Shown here piece after piece: positions 49,030-61,076 of a DNA stretch of 64,000 nt. A program made the position numbers and the translations under genes. The stretch spans positions 41,005-105,004 of the forward strand of contig JAIYCB010000002.1 of assembly GCA_027488215.1 (NCBI GenBank). The letters are read 5' to 3'. Every line of letters starts with the position of its first letter. Position 1 is the stretch's first letter. Under the pieces are notes generated by a model. That model did not search any database, was not told the DNA's origin, and worked only from the letters and a program-made list of their open reading frames with translations. Origin of the DNA: Comamonadaceae bacterium. Lineage in GTDB: Bacteria > Pseudomonadota > Gammaproteobacteria > Burkholderiales > Burkholderiaceae_C.

Positions 49030-49059
49030 GCCCTGACCCTCAAAAGTCAGGGCTTTTTT
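49030..49059 (+). terminator. Rho-independent terminator of tRNA-Thr
   Basis: Arms gccctgac (49030-49037) and gtcagggc (49046-49053) are perfect inverted copies with an eight-base loop, followed by tttttt. It closes the tRNA transcript and lies 38 bases from the end of the convergent DciA-family gene. Confidence 0.88.
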
Positions 49060-49097
49060 GTTCATGATTCTGGTTCTGGAAAAACGCCGAGTGGACC

Positions 49098-49400
49098 TCA
49101 GCGGTTTTGCACCTTGATGCGTATCGAAGCCACTCCCAAGCCTCTGCTGTTGAGGTGGGCTTGCAAGGCGGGCAGCAACTGCCGCAACTTGGCGGCTACG
49201 GCATTTGAGCTGACCAGCAAGCACCATGCGTCGTCTTCGATGGGCCCGGCCTGAACGCTGCCCCGCAGAGGGGCAGGCAACAAGCTGCGAATGGCTTGTA
49301 AGCGATCGGTCGACTCGCGCACCCGACCCATCAGCAACGAGAAGGTGGGGGATTCTTGGGCGGCTTGATGCAGGGTGATGGCTTGGTGACGTCTTTGCAT
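49098..49400 (-). CDS. dciA: DciA family protein (DUF721), putative helicase loader
   Basis: The protein has 100 residues from the ATG at 49400. The frame continues upstream to a TTG at 49502. It carries the DUF721 core: LLPAPLRGSVQAGPIEDDAW, then LLVSSNAVAAKLRQLLPALQ and a last strand. DciA loads the replicative helicase DnaB in bacteria that lack DnaC, and this short KH-like domain is its usual form. It diverges from secA, a common arrangement in betaproteobacteria. The call is by family and context. Confidence 0.82.
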   Translation of the reverse strand: MQRRHQAITLHQAAQESPTFSLLMGRVRESTDRLQAIRSLLPAPLRGSVQAGPIEDDAWCLLVSSNAVAAKLRQLLPALQAHLNSRGLGVASIRIKVQNR

Positions 49401-49641
49401 GGTGTGACTTTGGGCCAGATTATCTGCCACGGCCTGTTTGACGTACTCTTTGCATTGAAAAAGGCTTTCGAGAAGGTCCGGTCGAGCGGCTAAAATTATC
49501 AAGTTATGCAGGTCGTCCTTGGGCGGCCTTCAGGGGCGGTTGGGCGTTGAGCCTCCCAAGCCCGGTTTTCATGAATCATTTAACCAGACAGGATTGACGG
49601 TCTGTTTTTCGGCCACTGCGCTGAAGGTAGATCAAATAGAC

Positions 49642-52404
49642 ATGGCCATCCCATTCCTCACCAAAATTTTCGGCAGTCGCAACGACCGTCTGCTCAAGCA
49701 ATACCGTAAAACCGTAGAGCGCATCAATGCCCTGGAGGCTGGACTCGAAAGCCTCAGCGACGAAGAGCTGAGGTCCAAAACGCAGAACTTCCGTGACCGT
49801 GCCGCCAATGGTGAGAGCCTGGATGCCTTGTTGCCAGAGGTGTTTGCAGTGGTTCGCGAGGGGTCCAAGCGCGTCATGAAGATGCGCCACTTTGACGTGC
49901 AGCTTGCAGGCGGTATTGCCTTGCACAACGGCAAGATTGCCGAGATGCGCACTGGCGAGGGCAAGACACTGACCTCCACGCTGCCTGCTTACCTCAACGC
50001 CATCGCGGGCAAAGGGGTACATGTGGTCACCGTGAACGACTACTTGGCCAGCCGCGATGCCACATGGATGGGCAAGCTTTATAACTTCCTGGGGCTGACC
50101 GTAGGCATCAATTTGCCGCAAATGCCGCGAGAAGAAAAGCAAGCGGCTTACAACGCCGACATCACTTACGGCACGAACAACGAGTACGGTTTTGACTACC
50201 TGCGTGACAACATGGTCCAGGAGGCCCGTGACCGGGTACAACGGCCGCTCAACTATGCCATCGTTGATGAAGTGGACTCGATTCTGATCGACGAGGCTCG
50301 CACGCCCTTGATCATCAGTGGTCAGGCCGAAGACCACACCGCCACTTACTTGGCGATGAACCAAATTGTTCCTTTGCTCACCCGCCAGGAGGGCGAGGCC
50401 GATCCGCGCACCGGCGAGGGCATCATCACCCCCGGTGACTTCACGGTCGATGAAAAATCCCACCAAGTCTTCTTGACCGAAGACGGGCATGAAAAAGCAG
50501 AAGCTGTGCTCTCTCAAATGGGACTGATCCCGGCAGGCGCGAGCCTGTACGACCCGGCCAACATCACGCTGATGCACCACTTGAACGCTGCTTTGCGGGC
50601 CAAGCATCTTTACCACCGCGATCAGCACTATGTGGTGCAAGAAGGCGAAATCATCATCGTGGATGAATTCACCGGTCGTTTGATGACGGGACGTCGTTGG
50701 AGCGATGGGCTGCATCAGGCGGTTGAAGCCAAGGAGGGTGTCCAGATCCAGGCTGAAAACCAGACGCTGGCCTCCATCACATTCCAAAATTATTTCCGCT
50801 TGTACAGCAAGATCGGCGGTATGACGGGTACGGCCGATACAGAGGCCTACGAGTTCCAGGAAATCTATGGCCTGGAGACCGTGGTCATTCCGCCACACCG
50901 CAAAAGCCAGCGTGAAGACCAGCTGGACCGCGTGTACAAAACCTCTCAAGAACGTTACAACGCGGCCATTGCTGATATCCGCGAATGCCATGAACGAGGC
51001 CAGCCGGTGCTGGTGGGCACCACATCAATTGAAAATTCAGAGCTGATTGCCCAACTTCTGACCCAGCAAAAGCTGCCCCACCAGGTGCTTAACGCCAAGC
51101 AGCACGCCCGCGAGGCGGACATCGTCGCCCAGGCTGGACGCCCAGGCATGATCACCATCGCCACCAACATGGCGGGGCGTGGCACCGACATCGTGCTCGG
51201 TGGAAACATAGAAAAAGATGTCCAGGCCATTGAAGAAGATGCAAGCCTGTCAGAGGCGGCTCGCCATGAAAAAGTGAAGCAGTTGCGTGAGCAATGGCAA
51301 GTCTTGCATGAGCAAGTCAAAGCCTTGGGCGGATTGCGCATCATCGCCACAGAGCGTCATGAGTCACGCCGCATTGACAATCAGCTGCGCGGCCGCTCAG
51401 GCCGTCAGGGTGACCCCGGTTCTTCACGCTTCTATTTGAGCCTCGATGATCCACTGATGCGCATTTTCGCAGGCGACCGTGTGCGCTCCATCATGGATCG
51501 CCTGAAGATGCCCGAGGGCGAGGCCATCGAAGCAGGCATCGTGACACGCAGCATCGAAAGCGCCCAGCGCAAAGTCGAGGCGCGCAACTTTGACATCCGT
51601 AAGCAGCTGCTTGAATACGACGATGTGTCCAATGATCAACGCAAGGTGATTTACCAGCAGCGCAATGACATTCTGGACGCGCAGGACATGCACGCCCAGA
51701 TCTCTGCGCTGCGTGAGGGTTGTTTCACCGATTTGGTGCGCCAGTATGTGCCTGCCGAATCGGTCGAGGAGCAATGGGATCTGCCAGGCCTTGAAAAAGT
51801 TTTGACTGAGGAATGGGGCTTGACGCTGGACTTGCAAGGCAAGGTAGAGGCCTCGACGGCCATTTTGGATGAAGACATTCTTGAGATGGTGGTGACCGCC
51901 GCGCATGCGCAGTTCCAGGCTAAGCTCGACCAAGTGGGAGCCGAGAATTTTGTGTCCTTTGAGCGCATGATCCTGTTGCAAAGCATTGATACCCACTGGC
52001 GCGAACACCTGAGCGCCCTGGATTACCTGCGCCAGGGTATTCACCTGCGCGGCTATGCGCAAAAGCAGCCCAAGCAAGAGTACAAGCGAGAAGCCTTTGA
52101 ATTGTTTGGTCAGTTGTTGGACGCCGTCAAAAACGAAGTCACGAAGACCTTGATGATGGTGCGCGTTGATTCGGGCGATCAGATGCAGCAAGCTGCACAG
52201 GCCATCGAAGAGCGCGCCGATCAGATCAGCAACATGACCTACAGCGCTCCGGATGAAACCGGCCAGCCCCAAGTGCAAGCCGCTGGAGCCGCCGCTGGTG
52301 GCTTGGCTGATTTGGCCAGCACCTGGGGACAAGTTGGGCGCAACGAGCCTTGCCCTTGCGGCAGCGGTAAAAAATTCAAACACTGCCACGGAAAACTCGC
52401 CTGA
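49642..52404 (+). CDS. secA: Preprotein translocase ATPase SecA
   Basis: The protein has 920 residues from the ATG at 49642. It drives unfolded proteins through SecYEG. Visible features are Walker [10 protein letters not shown] at residues 101-109, [12 protein letters not shown] near residue 133, Walker [17 protein letters not shown] near residue 206, the preprotein-binding and second ATPase domains with [12 protein letters not shown] near residue 510, and the C-terminal zinc motif [14 protein letters not shown], which also binds SecB. The start follows aaggtag by twelve bases. It is followed by a terminator. Confidence 0.98.
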   Translation: MAIPFLTKIFGSRNDRLLKQYRKTVERINALEAGLESLSDEELRSKTQNFRDRAANGESLDALLPEVFAVVREGSKRVMKMRHFDVQLAGGIALHNGKIAEMRTGEGKTLTSTLPAYLNAIAGKGVHVVTVNDYLASRDATWMGKLYNFLGLTVGINLPQMPREEKQAAYNADITYGTNNEYGFDYLRDNMVQEARDRVQRPLNYAIVDEVDSILIDEARTPLIISGQAEDHTATYLAMNQIVPLLTRQEGEADPRTGEGIITPGDFTVDEKSHQVFLTEDGHEKAEAVLSQMGLIPAGASLYDPANITLMHHLNAALRAKHLYHRDQHYVVQEGEIIIVDEFTGRLMTGRRWSDGLHQAVEAKEGVQIQAENQTLASITFQNYFRLYSKIGGMTGTADTEAYEFQEIYGLETVVIPPHRKSQREDQLDRVYKTSQERYNAAIADIRECHERGQPVLVGTTSIENSELIAQLLTQQKLPHQVLNAKQHAREADIVAQAGRPGMITIATNMAGRGTDIVLGGNIEKDVQAIEEDASLSEAARHEKVKQLREQWQVLHEQVKALGGLRIIATERHESRRIDNQLRGRSGRQGDPGSSRFYLSLDDPLMRIFAGDRVRSIMDRLKMPEGEAIEAGIVTRSIESAQRKVEARNFDIRKQLLEYDDVSNDQRKVIYQQRNDILDAQDMHAQISALREGCFTDLVRQYVPAESVEEQWDLPGLEKVLTEEWGLTLDLQGKVEASTAILDEDILEMVVTAAHAQFQAKLDQVGAENFVSFERMILLQSIDTHWREHLSALDYLRQGIHLRGYAQKQPKQEYKREAFELFGQLLDAVKNEVTKTLMMVRVDSGDQMQQAAQAIEERADQISNMTYSAPDETGQPQVQAAGAAAGGLADLASTWGQVGRNEPCPCGSGKKFKHCHGKLA

Positions 52405-52422
52405 AAGGGCTGAACAAATGAG

Positions 52423-52445
52423 ACGGGCTTCGGCCCGTTTTTTTT
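52423..52445 (+). terminator. Rho-independent terminator after secA
   Basis: Arms acgggc (52423-52428) and gcccgt (52433-52438) with a ttcg tetraloop are followed by eight T. It lies 19 bases past the secA stop and before argJ. Confidence 0.92.
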
Positions 52446-52497
52446 GAGAGACTCTCGCCCATTCGTGCTGTGAAACCCGCCTTTTTGAAGGACCAAC

Positions 52498-53727
52498 ATG
52501 CCTGTGAACCTGCCCCCCCTTGACCCTGCACAACTCCAACCTATCCCAGGCGTGCGGATAGGCATCGCCCAAGCGGGTGTGCGCAAAGCCAACCGCAAAG
52601 ACCTCACTGTGTTTTTGTTGGACGAAGGCGCCAGCGTGGCAGGCGTGTTCACCCGTAACCGTTTTTGCGCCGCGCCTGTACAGGTCTGCCGTGAGCATTT
52701 GGCGGCAGGCAGTGCCGTGCGCGCTCTGGTCATCAACACAGGTAATGCCAATGCGGGCACGGGTGCGCCGGGGCTGGCCCATGCACGCCAGACTTGCGAG
52801 GCCTTGGCACGCTTGCTGCATTGCACGCCGGCGCAAGTGCTGCCTTTTTCCACTGGCGTGATCATGGAGCCGCTCCCAGTCGACCGCATCGTGGCGGGCC
52901 TGCCTGCTGCGCTTGCTGACGCTCAAGCCGCTCACTGGGCCAAGGCCGCAGAAGGCATCATGACCACCGACACCTTGCCCAAAGCAGCGAGCGTGCAGGT
53001 TCAGGTGGGTGGGCAAACCGTCAGCATCACGGGCATCAGCAAAGGCGCGGGCATGATCCGTCCCAACATGGCGACCATGCTGGGTTTTGTGGCCACCGAT
53101 GCCTGCATTGCTCCGGCCTTGTTGCCCGAGTTGGCCAAGCGCCTGGCCGATGGGTCTTTCAACCGCATCACCATCGACGGCGACACCTCGACCAACGATT
53201 CCTTCATGCTGATCGCCACGCACAAGGCGGCGCATGCCCCCATCACCTCCTTGGACAGCGTCGACGGCCAGGCCTTGGTGCAGGGCCTGATGCAAGTGGC
53301 TCGCCAGCTGGCGCATGCCATCGTGCGCGATGGTGAAGGCGCGACCAAGTTCATCACGGTGCAGATCGAAGGTGGCCGCACAGGCGAAGAATGCCGCCAG
53401 GTGGCTTATGCCATCGCGCATTCGCCCTTGGTCAAAACTGCTTTTTTTGCCAGCGACCCGAACCTGGGCCGAATCTTGGCCGCCGTAGGTTATTCGGGTA
53501 TCGATGACCTGGACCAAGGCCTGATCGAGCTGCACTTGGACGATGTGCATGTGGTCTCGCAAGGCGGCCGCCGCGCCGAGTATCGCGAGGAAGACGGCCA
53601 GCGCGTCATGAAAGGCAGTGAGATCACCGTGCGCGTGGGACTTGGCCGTGGCACGGCCAGCGACACCGTGTGGACCTGCGACCTGAGCCACGACTACGTT
53701 ACCATCAACGCGGACTACCGTTCATGA
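52498..53727 (+). CDS. argJ: Bifunctional glutamate N-acetyltransferase / amino-acid acetyltransferase
   Basis: The protein has 409 residues. It recycles the acetyl group in arginine synthesis and can also acetylate glutamate. The self-cleavage and nucleophile site is in [15 protein letters not shown] near residue 191, with the threonine after ATM-type residues as N-terminal nucleophile. [12 protein letters not shown] near residue 224 and [10 protein letters not shown] near residue 277 are conserved. The precursor should split into alpha and beta chains. It overlaps the next gene by four bases. Confidence 0.97.
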   Translation: MPVNLPPLDPAQLQPIPGVRIGIAQAGVRKANRKDLTVFLLDEGASVAGVFTRNRFCAAPVQVCREHLAAGSAVRALVINTGNANAGTGAPGLAHARQTCEALARLLHCTPAQVLPFSTGVIMEPLPVDRIVAGLPAALADAQAAHWAKAAEGIMTTDTLPKAASVQVQVGGQTVSITGISKGAGMIRPNMATMLGFVATDACIAPALLPELAKRLADGSFNRITIDGDTSTNDSFMLIATHKAAHAPITSLDSVDGQALVQGLMQVARQLAHAIVRDGEGATKFITVQIEGGRTGEECRQVAYAIAHSPLVKTAFFASDPNLGRILAAVGYSGIDDLDQGLIELHLDDVHVVSQGGRRAEYREEDGQRVMKGSEITVRVGLGRGTASDTVWTCDLSHDYVTINADYRS

Positions 53728-54614
53728 ATTCACCCATCCCTTCTGCACTGGATCAACTGCTGGCCAAAGTCAGCCAGTTGGTGGACCGCATTGAATCGGT
53801 CTTGCCCCAACCCCTGTCGGCCCCTGACTGGACGCAGGCCATTGCCTGGCGATACCGCAAGCGTTCGTCGGGCCACGGCGTGCTCGAGCCGGTTCGCCAC
53901 GTGGCGGCCATGACGCTGGCGGACCTGAAAGAAATCGACGACCAAAAAGAAAAGCTACAGCGCAACACCGAGCAATTTGTGCACGGCCACCCCGCCAACA
54001 ACGTGCTGCTCACGGGCGCGCGCGGCACCGGCAAGTCCTCGCTCATCAAGGCGTGCCTGAACACCTATGCGCCGCAAGGTTTGCGCTTGATTGAAGTGGA
54101 CAAGGAAGACCTGACCGACCTGCCCGACATCATTGAAGTGGTGGCGGGCCGCCCCGAAAAGTTTGTGGTCTATTGCGACGACCTGAGCTTTGAAGACGGT
54201 GAGCCGGGCTACAAAGCGCTCAAGTCCATTTTGGACGGCACTGTGGCGGCCTCGACCCCTAACGTGTTGGTGTACGCCACCAGCAACCGCCGCCACCTTT
54301 TGCCGGAGTACATGAGCGAGAACCTCACCTACAAGCACACCGAAGACGGCGAAGTCCATCCCGGTGAAGGCGTAGAAGAGAAGATTTCCCTGTCAGAGCG
54401 CTTTGGCTTGTGGATCAGTTTTTACCCCTTCTCGCAAGACGAGTACCTGACCATCGCAGGCCAGTGGCTCAGCGCTTTAGGTGCCACGCCCGCGCAAATC
54501 GAGGCCGCCCGCCCCGATGCGCTGCTCTGGGCTTTGGAGCGCGGCTCGCGCAGTGGCCGTGTGGCTTACCAGTTTGCGCGCGACATGATGGGCCGCCAAT
54601 CGGACCGACCATGA
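53724..54614 (+). CDS. DUF815-family ATP-binding protein (AAA-like)
   Basis: The protein has 296 residues from the ATG at 53724. It is a P-loop ATPase with Walker [14 protein letters not shown] near residue 95 and Walker B-like [13 protein letters not shown] near residue 148. [27 protein letters not shown] sequence near residue 170 is the usual DUF815 block. The role in the cell is unknown. It overlaps argJ and the following Nudix gene by four bases each, and the argJ-DUF815-mutT order is common in this group. Confidence 0.93.
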   Translation: MNSPIPSALDQLLAKVSQLVDRIESVLPQPLSAPDWTQAIAWRYRKRSSGHGVLEPVRHVAAMTLADLKEIDDQKEKLQRNTEQFVHGHPANNVLLTGARGTGKSSLIKACLNTYAPQGLRLIEVDKEDLTDLPDIIEVVAGRPEKFVVYCDDLSFEDGEPGYKALKSILDGTVAASTPNVLVYATSNRRHLLPEYMSENLTYKHTEDGEVHPGEGVEEKISLSERFGLWISFYPFSQDEYLTIAGQWLSALGATPAQIEAARPDALLWALERGSRSGRVAYQFARDMMGRQSDRP

Positions 54615-55090
54615 GCGCAGGCTTGCTGGTCGCCGATGGCGAGCGAGAACGGCAAGACCTGACTGCAGGCCAAGCCGAGCGCGCCGTGGTTGATGTGGCG
54701 GTGGGGGTGCTGATGCAAGGCGAACAGTTCTTACTGACCTCTCGCCCTGAGGGCAAGGTGTACGCGGGTTATTGGGAGTTCCCAGGTGGCAAGCTGGAGG
54801 CTGGTGAGTCGGTTGAGCAGGCGCTGCGCCGTGAACTGCAAGAAGAGCTGGGCATTACCATCGGGCCAGCGCAGGTCTGGAAAACCCAGATGGTCGATTA
54901 CCCGCACGCCTTGGTGCGGCTGCATTTTTGCAAGGTGTGGGACTGGCAGGGCGATTTGCAAATGCGCGAGTCTCAATCACACGCCTGGCAGACTTTGCCA
55001 GTGGCCGTGGTGCCTGTGCTGCCGGGCACCATCCCCGTGTTGTCTTGGTTGGCGCAAGAGCGGCAATTCACAGGCCCCACGCACGCCTGA
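54611..55090 (+). CDS. mutT: MutT-like Nudix hydrolase
   Basis: The protein has 159 residues from the ATG at 54611. The Nudix box is complete, running from GGKLEAGESVEQAL near residue 60 through RRELQEELGI. It is preceded by RPEGKVYAGYWEFPGGK, as in MutT proteins that remove 8-oxo-dGTP from the nucleotide pool. Family members outside enterics can have other substrates, so the symbol is by family. The position beside yacG, zapD, coaE and pilDCB matches the usual mutT neighbourhood. Confidence 0.92.
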   Translation: MSAGLLVADGERERQDLTAGQAERAVVDVAVGVLMQGEQFLLTSRPEGKVYAGYWEFPGGKLEAGESVEQALRRELQEELGITIGPAQVWKTQMVDYPHALVRLHFCKVWDWQGDLQMRESQSHAWQTLPVAVVPVLPGTIPVLSWLAQERQFTGPTHA

Positions 55091-55098
55091 GCTTCACG

Positions 55099-55314
55099 TC
55101 ACTGCAAACGCGGATCGCCAAAGGGTTCGTCGGGCGGGGTGTTGTCGGGCAGCTTGAATTCTTCGCTCGCCCAGGCCCCCAAGTCCACGCCCTTGCAGCG
55201 GGCGCTGCAAAACGGGCGGTAGGGGTTGGCGGGGCTATAAAGGCCGATGCCTGCACAGACAGGGCAGCGCACTTGTCGTGGTTTGAATGATTCTGGCGGG
55301 TTTTCAACGCTCAT
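55099..55314 (-). CDS. yacG: DNA gyrase inhibitor YacG (zinc protein)
   Basis: The protein has 71 residues from the ATG at 55314; a GTG at 55320 would add two. The zinc site is CPVC near residue 18 and FCSARCKGVDLGAW near residue 36, the diagnostic YacG pattern. It binds GyrB and inhibits its activity in E. coli. It overlaps zapD by four bases and converges on the mutT-like gene with eight bases between. Confidence 0.95.
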   Translation of the reverse strand: MSVENPPESFKPRQVRCPVCAGIGLYSPANPYRPFCSARCKGVDLGAWASEEFKLPDNTPPDEPFGDPRLQ

Positions 55315-56066
55315 GCACACAAAGCCATTTCGAAGGGCACATCTTCGGTGGTGGCCACCAATTTTCCATCGCTTTGCTGGCGCATCATGCGGATCACCAC
55401 CAACAAGCGGTTACAGCTGATCTCGGGCGTCAAGCCCAATGAGGGGTCAATTTTCAGTCTCAACAGCTGAAAGGTGCGCCCTTGAGGCAGATTTTGTTGC
55501 AGCTGACCTGAAGTGGTCATGACTTTTTGGCTAGAGCCCGATTCGCGCAGCATTTGCAACAACTGCTCAATCGCTTGAGCCCAAGGTGCAAAGGGCAAAG
55601 TCCATTGTTGCAAATCGCGGCTGCGGCTGCTGGCCTCATGGTGCTGCCAAGCATGGTATGCAGGCAAGTCAAATTCGCAAGTACCCCCCGGAATGACTAC
55701 TCGGCTTCTGAGGGTCATCAGGAAATCGTGCTCTGTGAGGCTCTGGCCCATTTTTCCAGACACCTGATTGAGCGCTTCAAAGAGGTGATCGAGTTGAGCA
55801 ATCAGCCCGTCGAGCGCTTTTTCGGAAATGGCCGGGTTGCCCCTGTAAGCGCTGTAGATTTGTTTTTGTCGATCCAGGTCTTTGAGCAGTTCAGACTTGA
55901 GTTCCGATCTGCCCCCCACCTCCATGATTTCAAACAATGTGATCAATGCGAAATGGTGGTCCAGTGCCTGTTCGCGCCCGACCAGTTGACCCAGGCGGGA
56001 AAAGAGCTGTTGCAGTCGCAAATAGGTGCGAATGCGTTCATTAAATGGGTATTCGTACAGTATCAC
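55311..56066 (-). CDS. zapD: Cell division protein ZapD
   Basis: The protein has 251 residues from a GTG at 56066. ZapD bundles FtsZ filaments. The family normally begins with ILYEYPFNERIRTYLRL, which starts at this GTG. An earlier in-frame start at 56129 would add 21 residues that resemble nothing and would overlap coaE by 41 bases. Other conserved parts are GTCEFDLPAYHAWQ near residue 130 and the C-terminal region ISCNRLLVVIRMM. It lies between coaE and yacG, as in many gammaproteobacteria and betaproteobacteria. Confidence 0.93.
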   Translation of the reverse strand: MILYEYPFNERIRTYLRLQQLFSRLGQLVGREQALDHHFALITLFEIMEVGGRSELKSELLKDLDRQKQIYSAYRGNPAISEKALDGLIAQLDHLFEALNQVSGKMGQSLTEHDFLMTLRSRVVIPGGTCEFDLPAYHAWQHHEASSRSRDLQQWTLPFAPWAQAIEQLLQMLRESGSSQKVMTTSGQLQQNLPQGRTFQLLRLKIDPSLGLTPEISCNRLLVVIRMMRQQSDGKLVATTEDVPFEMALCA

Positions 56067-56088
56067 GCGGCGTTTTCCAGTGCCGCCA

Positions 56089-56703
<615 letters not shown>

Positions 56704-56709
56704 GGACGT

Positions 56710-57528
56710 TCAGATCAAAAACCAGGGCAGGGGGCCAAACACCATGACCCACAAACCCGCCAACACCAAAAAAGGCCCGAATGCCAGCTGACCATTGTCG
56801 GCCAAACGACCGCGCATTTTGAGCCAGAGACCGCCCATCACCCCCGAAAATGACGCGATCAGCACCAAAGAAAGCAGCGCGGGCCAGCCCAGCCAGGCCC
56901 CCAGGGCGGCCAGCAGTTTGAAGTCACCCTGACCCATGCCCTCTTTCCCGGTCAAGCCTTTGAACACCCAATAAATCGTCCACAAAAACAGGTAGCCTGC
57001 AGCCGCTCCCCACAGTGCCTCGTTCAGACCGATGCCCGTCAGACCGACACTGCTGAACAGCAATCCGGCCCAGACCAGTGGTTGGGTGATGGCATCGGGC
57101 AACAGGTGCGTGTCGGCATCGATGGCGGCTAAAGCAAGCAAGGCGGCTGCAAAGCCAGCCCAGGTCAGGGCCTGAAAACTCAAACCATATTGCGCTGCAG
57201 CCCACATGAACACCCCCGCCGTGAGCACCTCAATCATCGGGTAGCGCCAAGCAATCGGTGTCTGGCAGTGGGCGCAACGGCCTTGCAAGCGCATGAAACT
57301 CAGCAATGGGATGTTCTCGTGCCATGCCAAGGCGTGCAGGCAGTGCGGGCAGTGTGAGCGTGGAATGGCAAGGTTGAATGCTGGCGTGCCGTGCGGCGCA
57401 CTTTCGAGCGGGGCATTCCACTGCGCTTGCAGCATCAGCGGCAGGCGGTGGATCACGACGTTCAGAAAACTGCCGACCATCAGGCCCAGCAAAGCGGCCA
57501 AGCCCAGTGTCATTACGCTGTCGTTCAT
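56710..57528 (-). CDS. pilD: Prepilin leader peptidase / N-methyltransferase
   Basis: The protein has 272 residues. Eight membrane helices are expected. The cytoplasmic zinc motif has CPHCLHAL near residue 60 and CAHCQTPIAWRYP near residue 86. The two protease aspartates are in AAIDADTHLLPD near residue 139 and GQGDFKLLAALGAWLG near residue 199. It cleaves and N-methylates type IV prepilins. It is next to pilC. The GSFLNVVIHRLP N-terminus is typical. Confidence 0.97.
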   Translation of the reverse strand: MNDSVMTLGLAALLGLMVGSFLNVVIHRLPLMLQAQWNAPLESAPHGTPAFNLAIPRSHCPHCLHALAWHENIPLLSFMRLQGRCAHCQTPIAWRYPMIEVLTAGVFMWAAAQYGLSFQALTWAGFAAALLALAAIDADTHLLPDAITQPLVWAGLLFSSVGLTGIGLNEALWGAAAGYLFLWTIYWVFKGLTGKEGMGQGDFKLLAALGAWLGWPALLSLVLIASFSGVMGGLWLKMRGRLADNGQLAFGPFLVLAGLWVMVFGPLPWFLI

Positions 57529-57529
57529 G

Positions 57530-58740
57530 TCAAAAAACTTGCCCTAAGCTGAAAATAGGTAAGTACATCGCCACCAAAATGGCCCCAATGAAGCCGCCAA
57601 GCACCACGATGATCAGCGGCTCCAGCAAACTGCTCAAACCACTGACCTGGTCGTCCAGTGTGCTTTCCATCAGGTCACCGGCACGGCTGAGCAAGCTGTC
57701 CAAAGCCCCGGTTTCTTCACCAGTGGCGCACAGTTGCACAATCATCGCCGGAAAATGCCCGCTTTGGGTCATGCTGTCACTCAAACTTTGACCTTGCACC
57801 ACCCGGCGCTGTATTTGCAATGTGGTGCCAGCAAAAACCGGATGATCGCACGCCTGGGCTGTGGGCCCTAAGGCTTCGGACAAGGGAACGCCTGCGGCCA
57901 GCAAGGCCGACAGGGTCTGCGCCCACCGCGCCACCACTGCCGTGGTCAACAACGGCCCGAGCACCGGCCAGCGCAGCCACCACCGGGCCAGCCATTGCCG
58001 TACGAGGGCAGCAGCCGAGCCGCTTGTTTGTGCTGCCCAGATGAGCATCAAGACCAAGAGCAAGGCCGCAGGCCAAGCCTGCACCAGAGCATCACTCATG
58101 CCCACGACCAGTCGTGTAGCCAAGGGCAATTCGGCCCCGAAGGACTGGAACACGTCCTGGAAAACGGGCACAACCCACACCAGTATCAGCACCAAAATAC
58201 CCAAGGCCACCAGCAGCACAGCGATGGGGTACATCAAGGCCGAACGGATTTTGGCGTGCATGGACTCGTTTTTTTCCAGCGTCAATGACAACCGCTCCAT
58301 CATGGTGTCGAGAATCCCGGCGGCTTCGCCCGCTTGTACCATGTGCACATAAAGGCCGCTGAAATGTTTCGGGTGTTTGGCCAGGGCATCGTGCAAGGCC
58401 ACGCCTGCTTCGACATTGCTGCGCACAATTTGCATGACGGCGACCAGGCCTTTGGCGTTCATGCTGCGACACAGCATGCCCAAGGCCTGGACGACCGGCA
58501 CGCCTGCATGCAGCATCGCCGCCCATTGGCGTGTCATCACCGCCAGATCTTTGGTTTTGATGGTTTCTGTTGAAGCCCACCAAAGACGTTGAACCCTCAC
58601 CTGTTGCAGGCCTTGCCTGCGCAGCTGCACCCGCGCCAGGTCTGCATTCAAGGCTTGAATTTGTCCGCGGAGGTTACGGCCCTGAAGGTCGCGGGCGGTC
58701 CAGCGGAATTCAGTGGCTGTTCGGGCAGGCGGTGGGACGT

Positions 58741-58744
<4 letters not shown>
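57530..58744 (-). CDS. pilC: Type IV pilus inner membrane platform protein PilC
   Basis: The protein has 404 residues from the ATG at 58744. It has the two T2SSF domains, each with the pattern FTRQLATML-like (here VMTRQWAAMLHAGVPVVQAL near residue 65) and ending in membrane helices. The second domain has TLSALLAAGVPLSEAL near residue 272 and the conserved ATGEETGALD near residue 338. It anchors pilus assembly with PilB and PilD. It overlaps pilB by four bases and pilD by none. Confidence 0.95.
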
Positions 58745-59955
<1,211 letters not shown>

Positions 59956-60157
59956 CAGACGCCCTCATTTATTGAATACTAAAATTCAAATAATGATGCT
60001 TGGCGCATGATTTGTAAATCCCTTGTCATGGGATTGTTCAGTCTTGACCAGATCCACAGGACACCCAAAAAGGGGACTCGTCAAGGACCTCTGTTGCAGT
60101 GAGTCTTTCGCAATTCCCTCAAAATCCTTTCTATTCATTTCATGACAGGAGACAAAC

Positions 60158-61048
60158 ATGCGTGTGGGTATTGCAGGCATCGGCAAGATGGGCGCAGCCA
60201 TTGGGTCTCGGTTGTTGTCCTTGGGCCAGCCCGTGACGGTTTGGAATCGCACCGCTGAGCGTGCCAAACCCCTGCTGGATGCGGGGGCTCAGTGGGCTGA
60301 CTCACCCCAAGCGCTTGCTGAGTCGGTTGACGTGGTCATCACTTTGCTCACCAATGAGGCGGCACTCGACGATGTTTATGGCTCGGCGTCGGGATTGCTG
60401 GCGGGCCAGGTTCAGAACAAGGTGTTCATTGACATGAGCACCGTTCGCCCGGCCAAGCCGCAAGAAATGGCCCAGCGTGCGCAAGCGGTCCAAGCCCGTT
60501 TTCTGGAGTGTCCGGTCGGCGGTAGTGTGGGGCCCGCCAAAGAAGGCAAATTGTTGGGCTTTGTCGGTGGTGACGCGCAGGACTTGCAAAAAGTCCAGGC
60601 CTTGCTCGACCTGATTTGCCGACGTGTGGAGCATGTGGGGCCACACGGCGCGGGGGCGACCATGAAACTGGCTGTCAATTTGCCTTTGATGGTGTATTGG
60701 CAAACCCTGGGCGAAGCACTGTCTTTGGTTGAGCCCCTGGGCCTCGATCCCCAGCGGGTCATCGACATCTTGTCGGATTCATCGGGCGGGCCCAACATGC
60801 TCAAGGTGCGTGGCGGCATGATTGCAAAGACCCTGAGTCAGAAACAAAGTGATCAGGTCACGGTCAATGTGGCGACGATGCGCAAAGACATGCAGGCCAT
60901 GTTGGACTTGGGATTGGCGACGCGCAAAAACCTGCCCCTGACGGCTTTGGCCCTGCAGAAGTTCGAATCTGCCGCACAGAGCGGACTGGATGCAAAGGAT
61001 TGTTCGGAGCTTCTGGTGTGGTGGTTGTCCCAAGGTGGCCGCGCCTGA
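60158..61048 (+). CDS. 3-hydroxyisobutyrate dehydrogenase-family NAD(P)-dependent oxidoreductase
   Basis: The protein has 296 residues. The N-terminal Rossmann domain begins VGIAGIGKMGAAIGSRL, with FIDMSTVRPAKPQEM near residue 90 and ECPVGGSVGPAKEGKLLGF near residue 113. The catalytic lysine is in GAGATMKLAVN near residue 166. The C-terminal domain is helical. Beta-hydroxyacid dehydrogenases of this group act on 3-hydroxyisobutyrate, tartronate semialdehyde and related acids. The substrate cannot be chosen from sequence alone. It stands alone, with caggag as Shine-Dalgarno, and diverges from pilB. Confidence 0.92.
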   Translation: MRVGIAGIGKMGAAIGSRLLSLGQPVTVWNRTAERAKPLLDAGAQWADSPQALAESVDVVITLLTNEAALDDVYGSASGLLAGQVQNKVFIDMSTVRPAKPQEMAQRAQAVQARFLECPVGGSVGPAKEGKLLGFVGGDAQDLQKVQALLDLICRRVEHVGPHGAGATMKLAVNLPLMVYWQTLGEALSLVEPLGLDPQRVIDILSDSSGGPNMLKVRGGMIAKTLSQKQSDQVTVNVATMRKDMQAMLDLGLATRKNLPLTALALQKFESAAQSGLDAKDCSELLVWWLSQGGRA

Positions 61049-61076
61049 TTCAAGCGCAGCCAACCGGAAGAGGGTC

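Noticed and set aside
51424..53691. A 755-codon open frame on the minus strand opposite secA and argJ
   Set aside because: It spans the terminator between two recognised genes and shows no family features.
59960..59992. AT-rich near-palindrome before pilB (attgaat..attcaaat)
   Set aside because: Short arms and ordinary promoter-like AT content; not enough to call an operator.
59956..60157. Possible lost N-terminal part of pilB upstream
   Set aside because: Only about 200 bases separate it from the next gene and no frame there shows MshEN-like sequence, so a simple frameshift is not supported.
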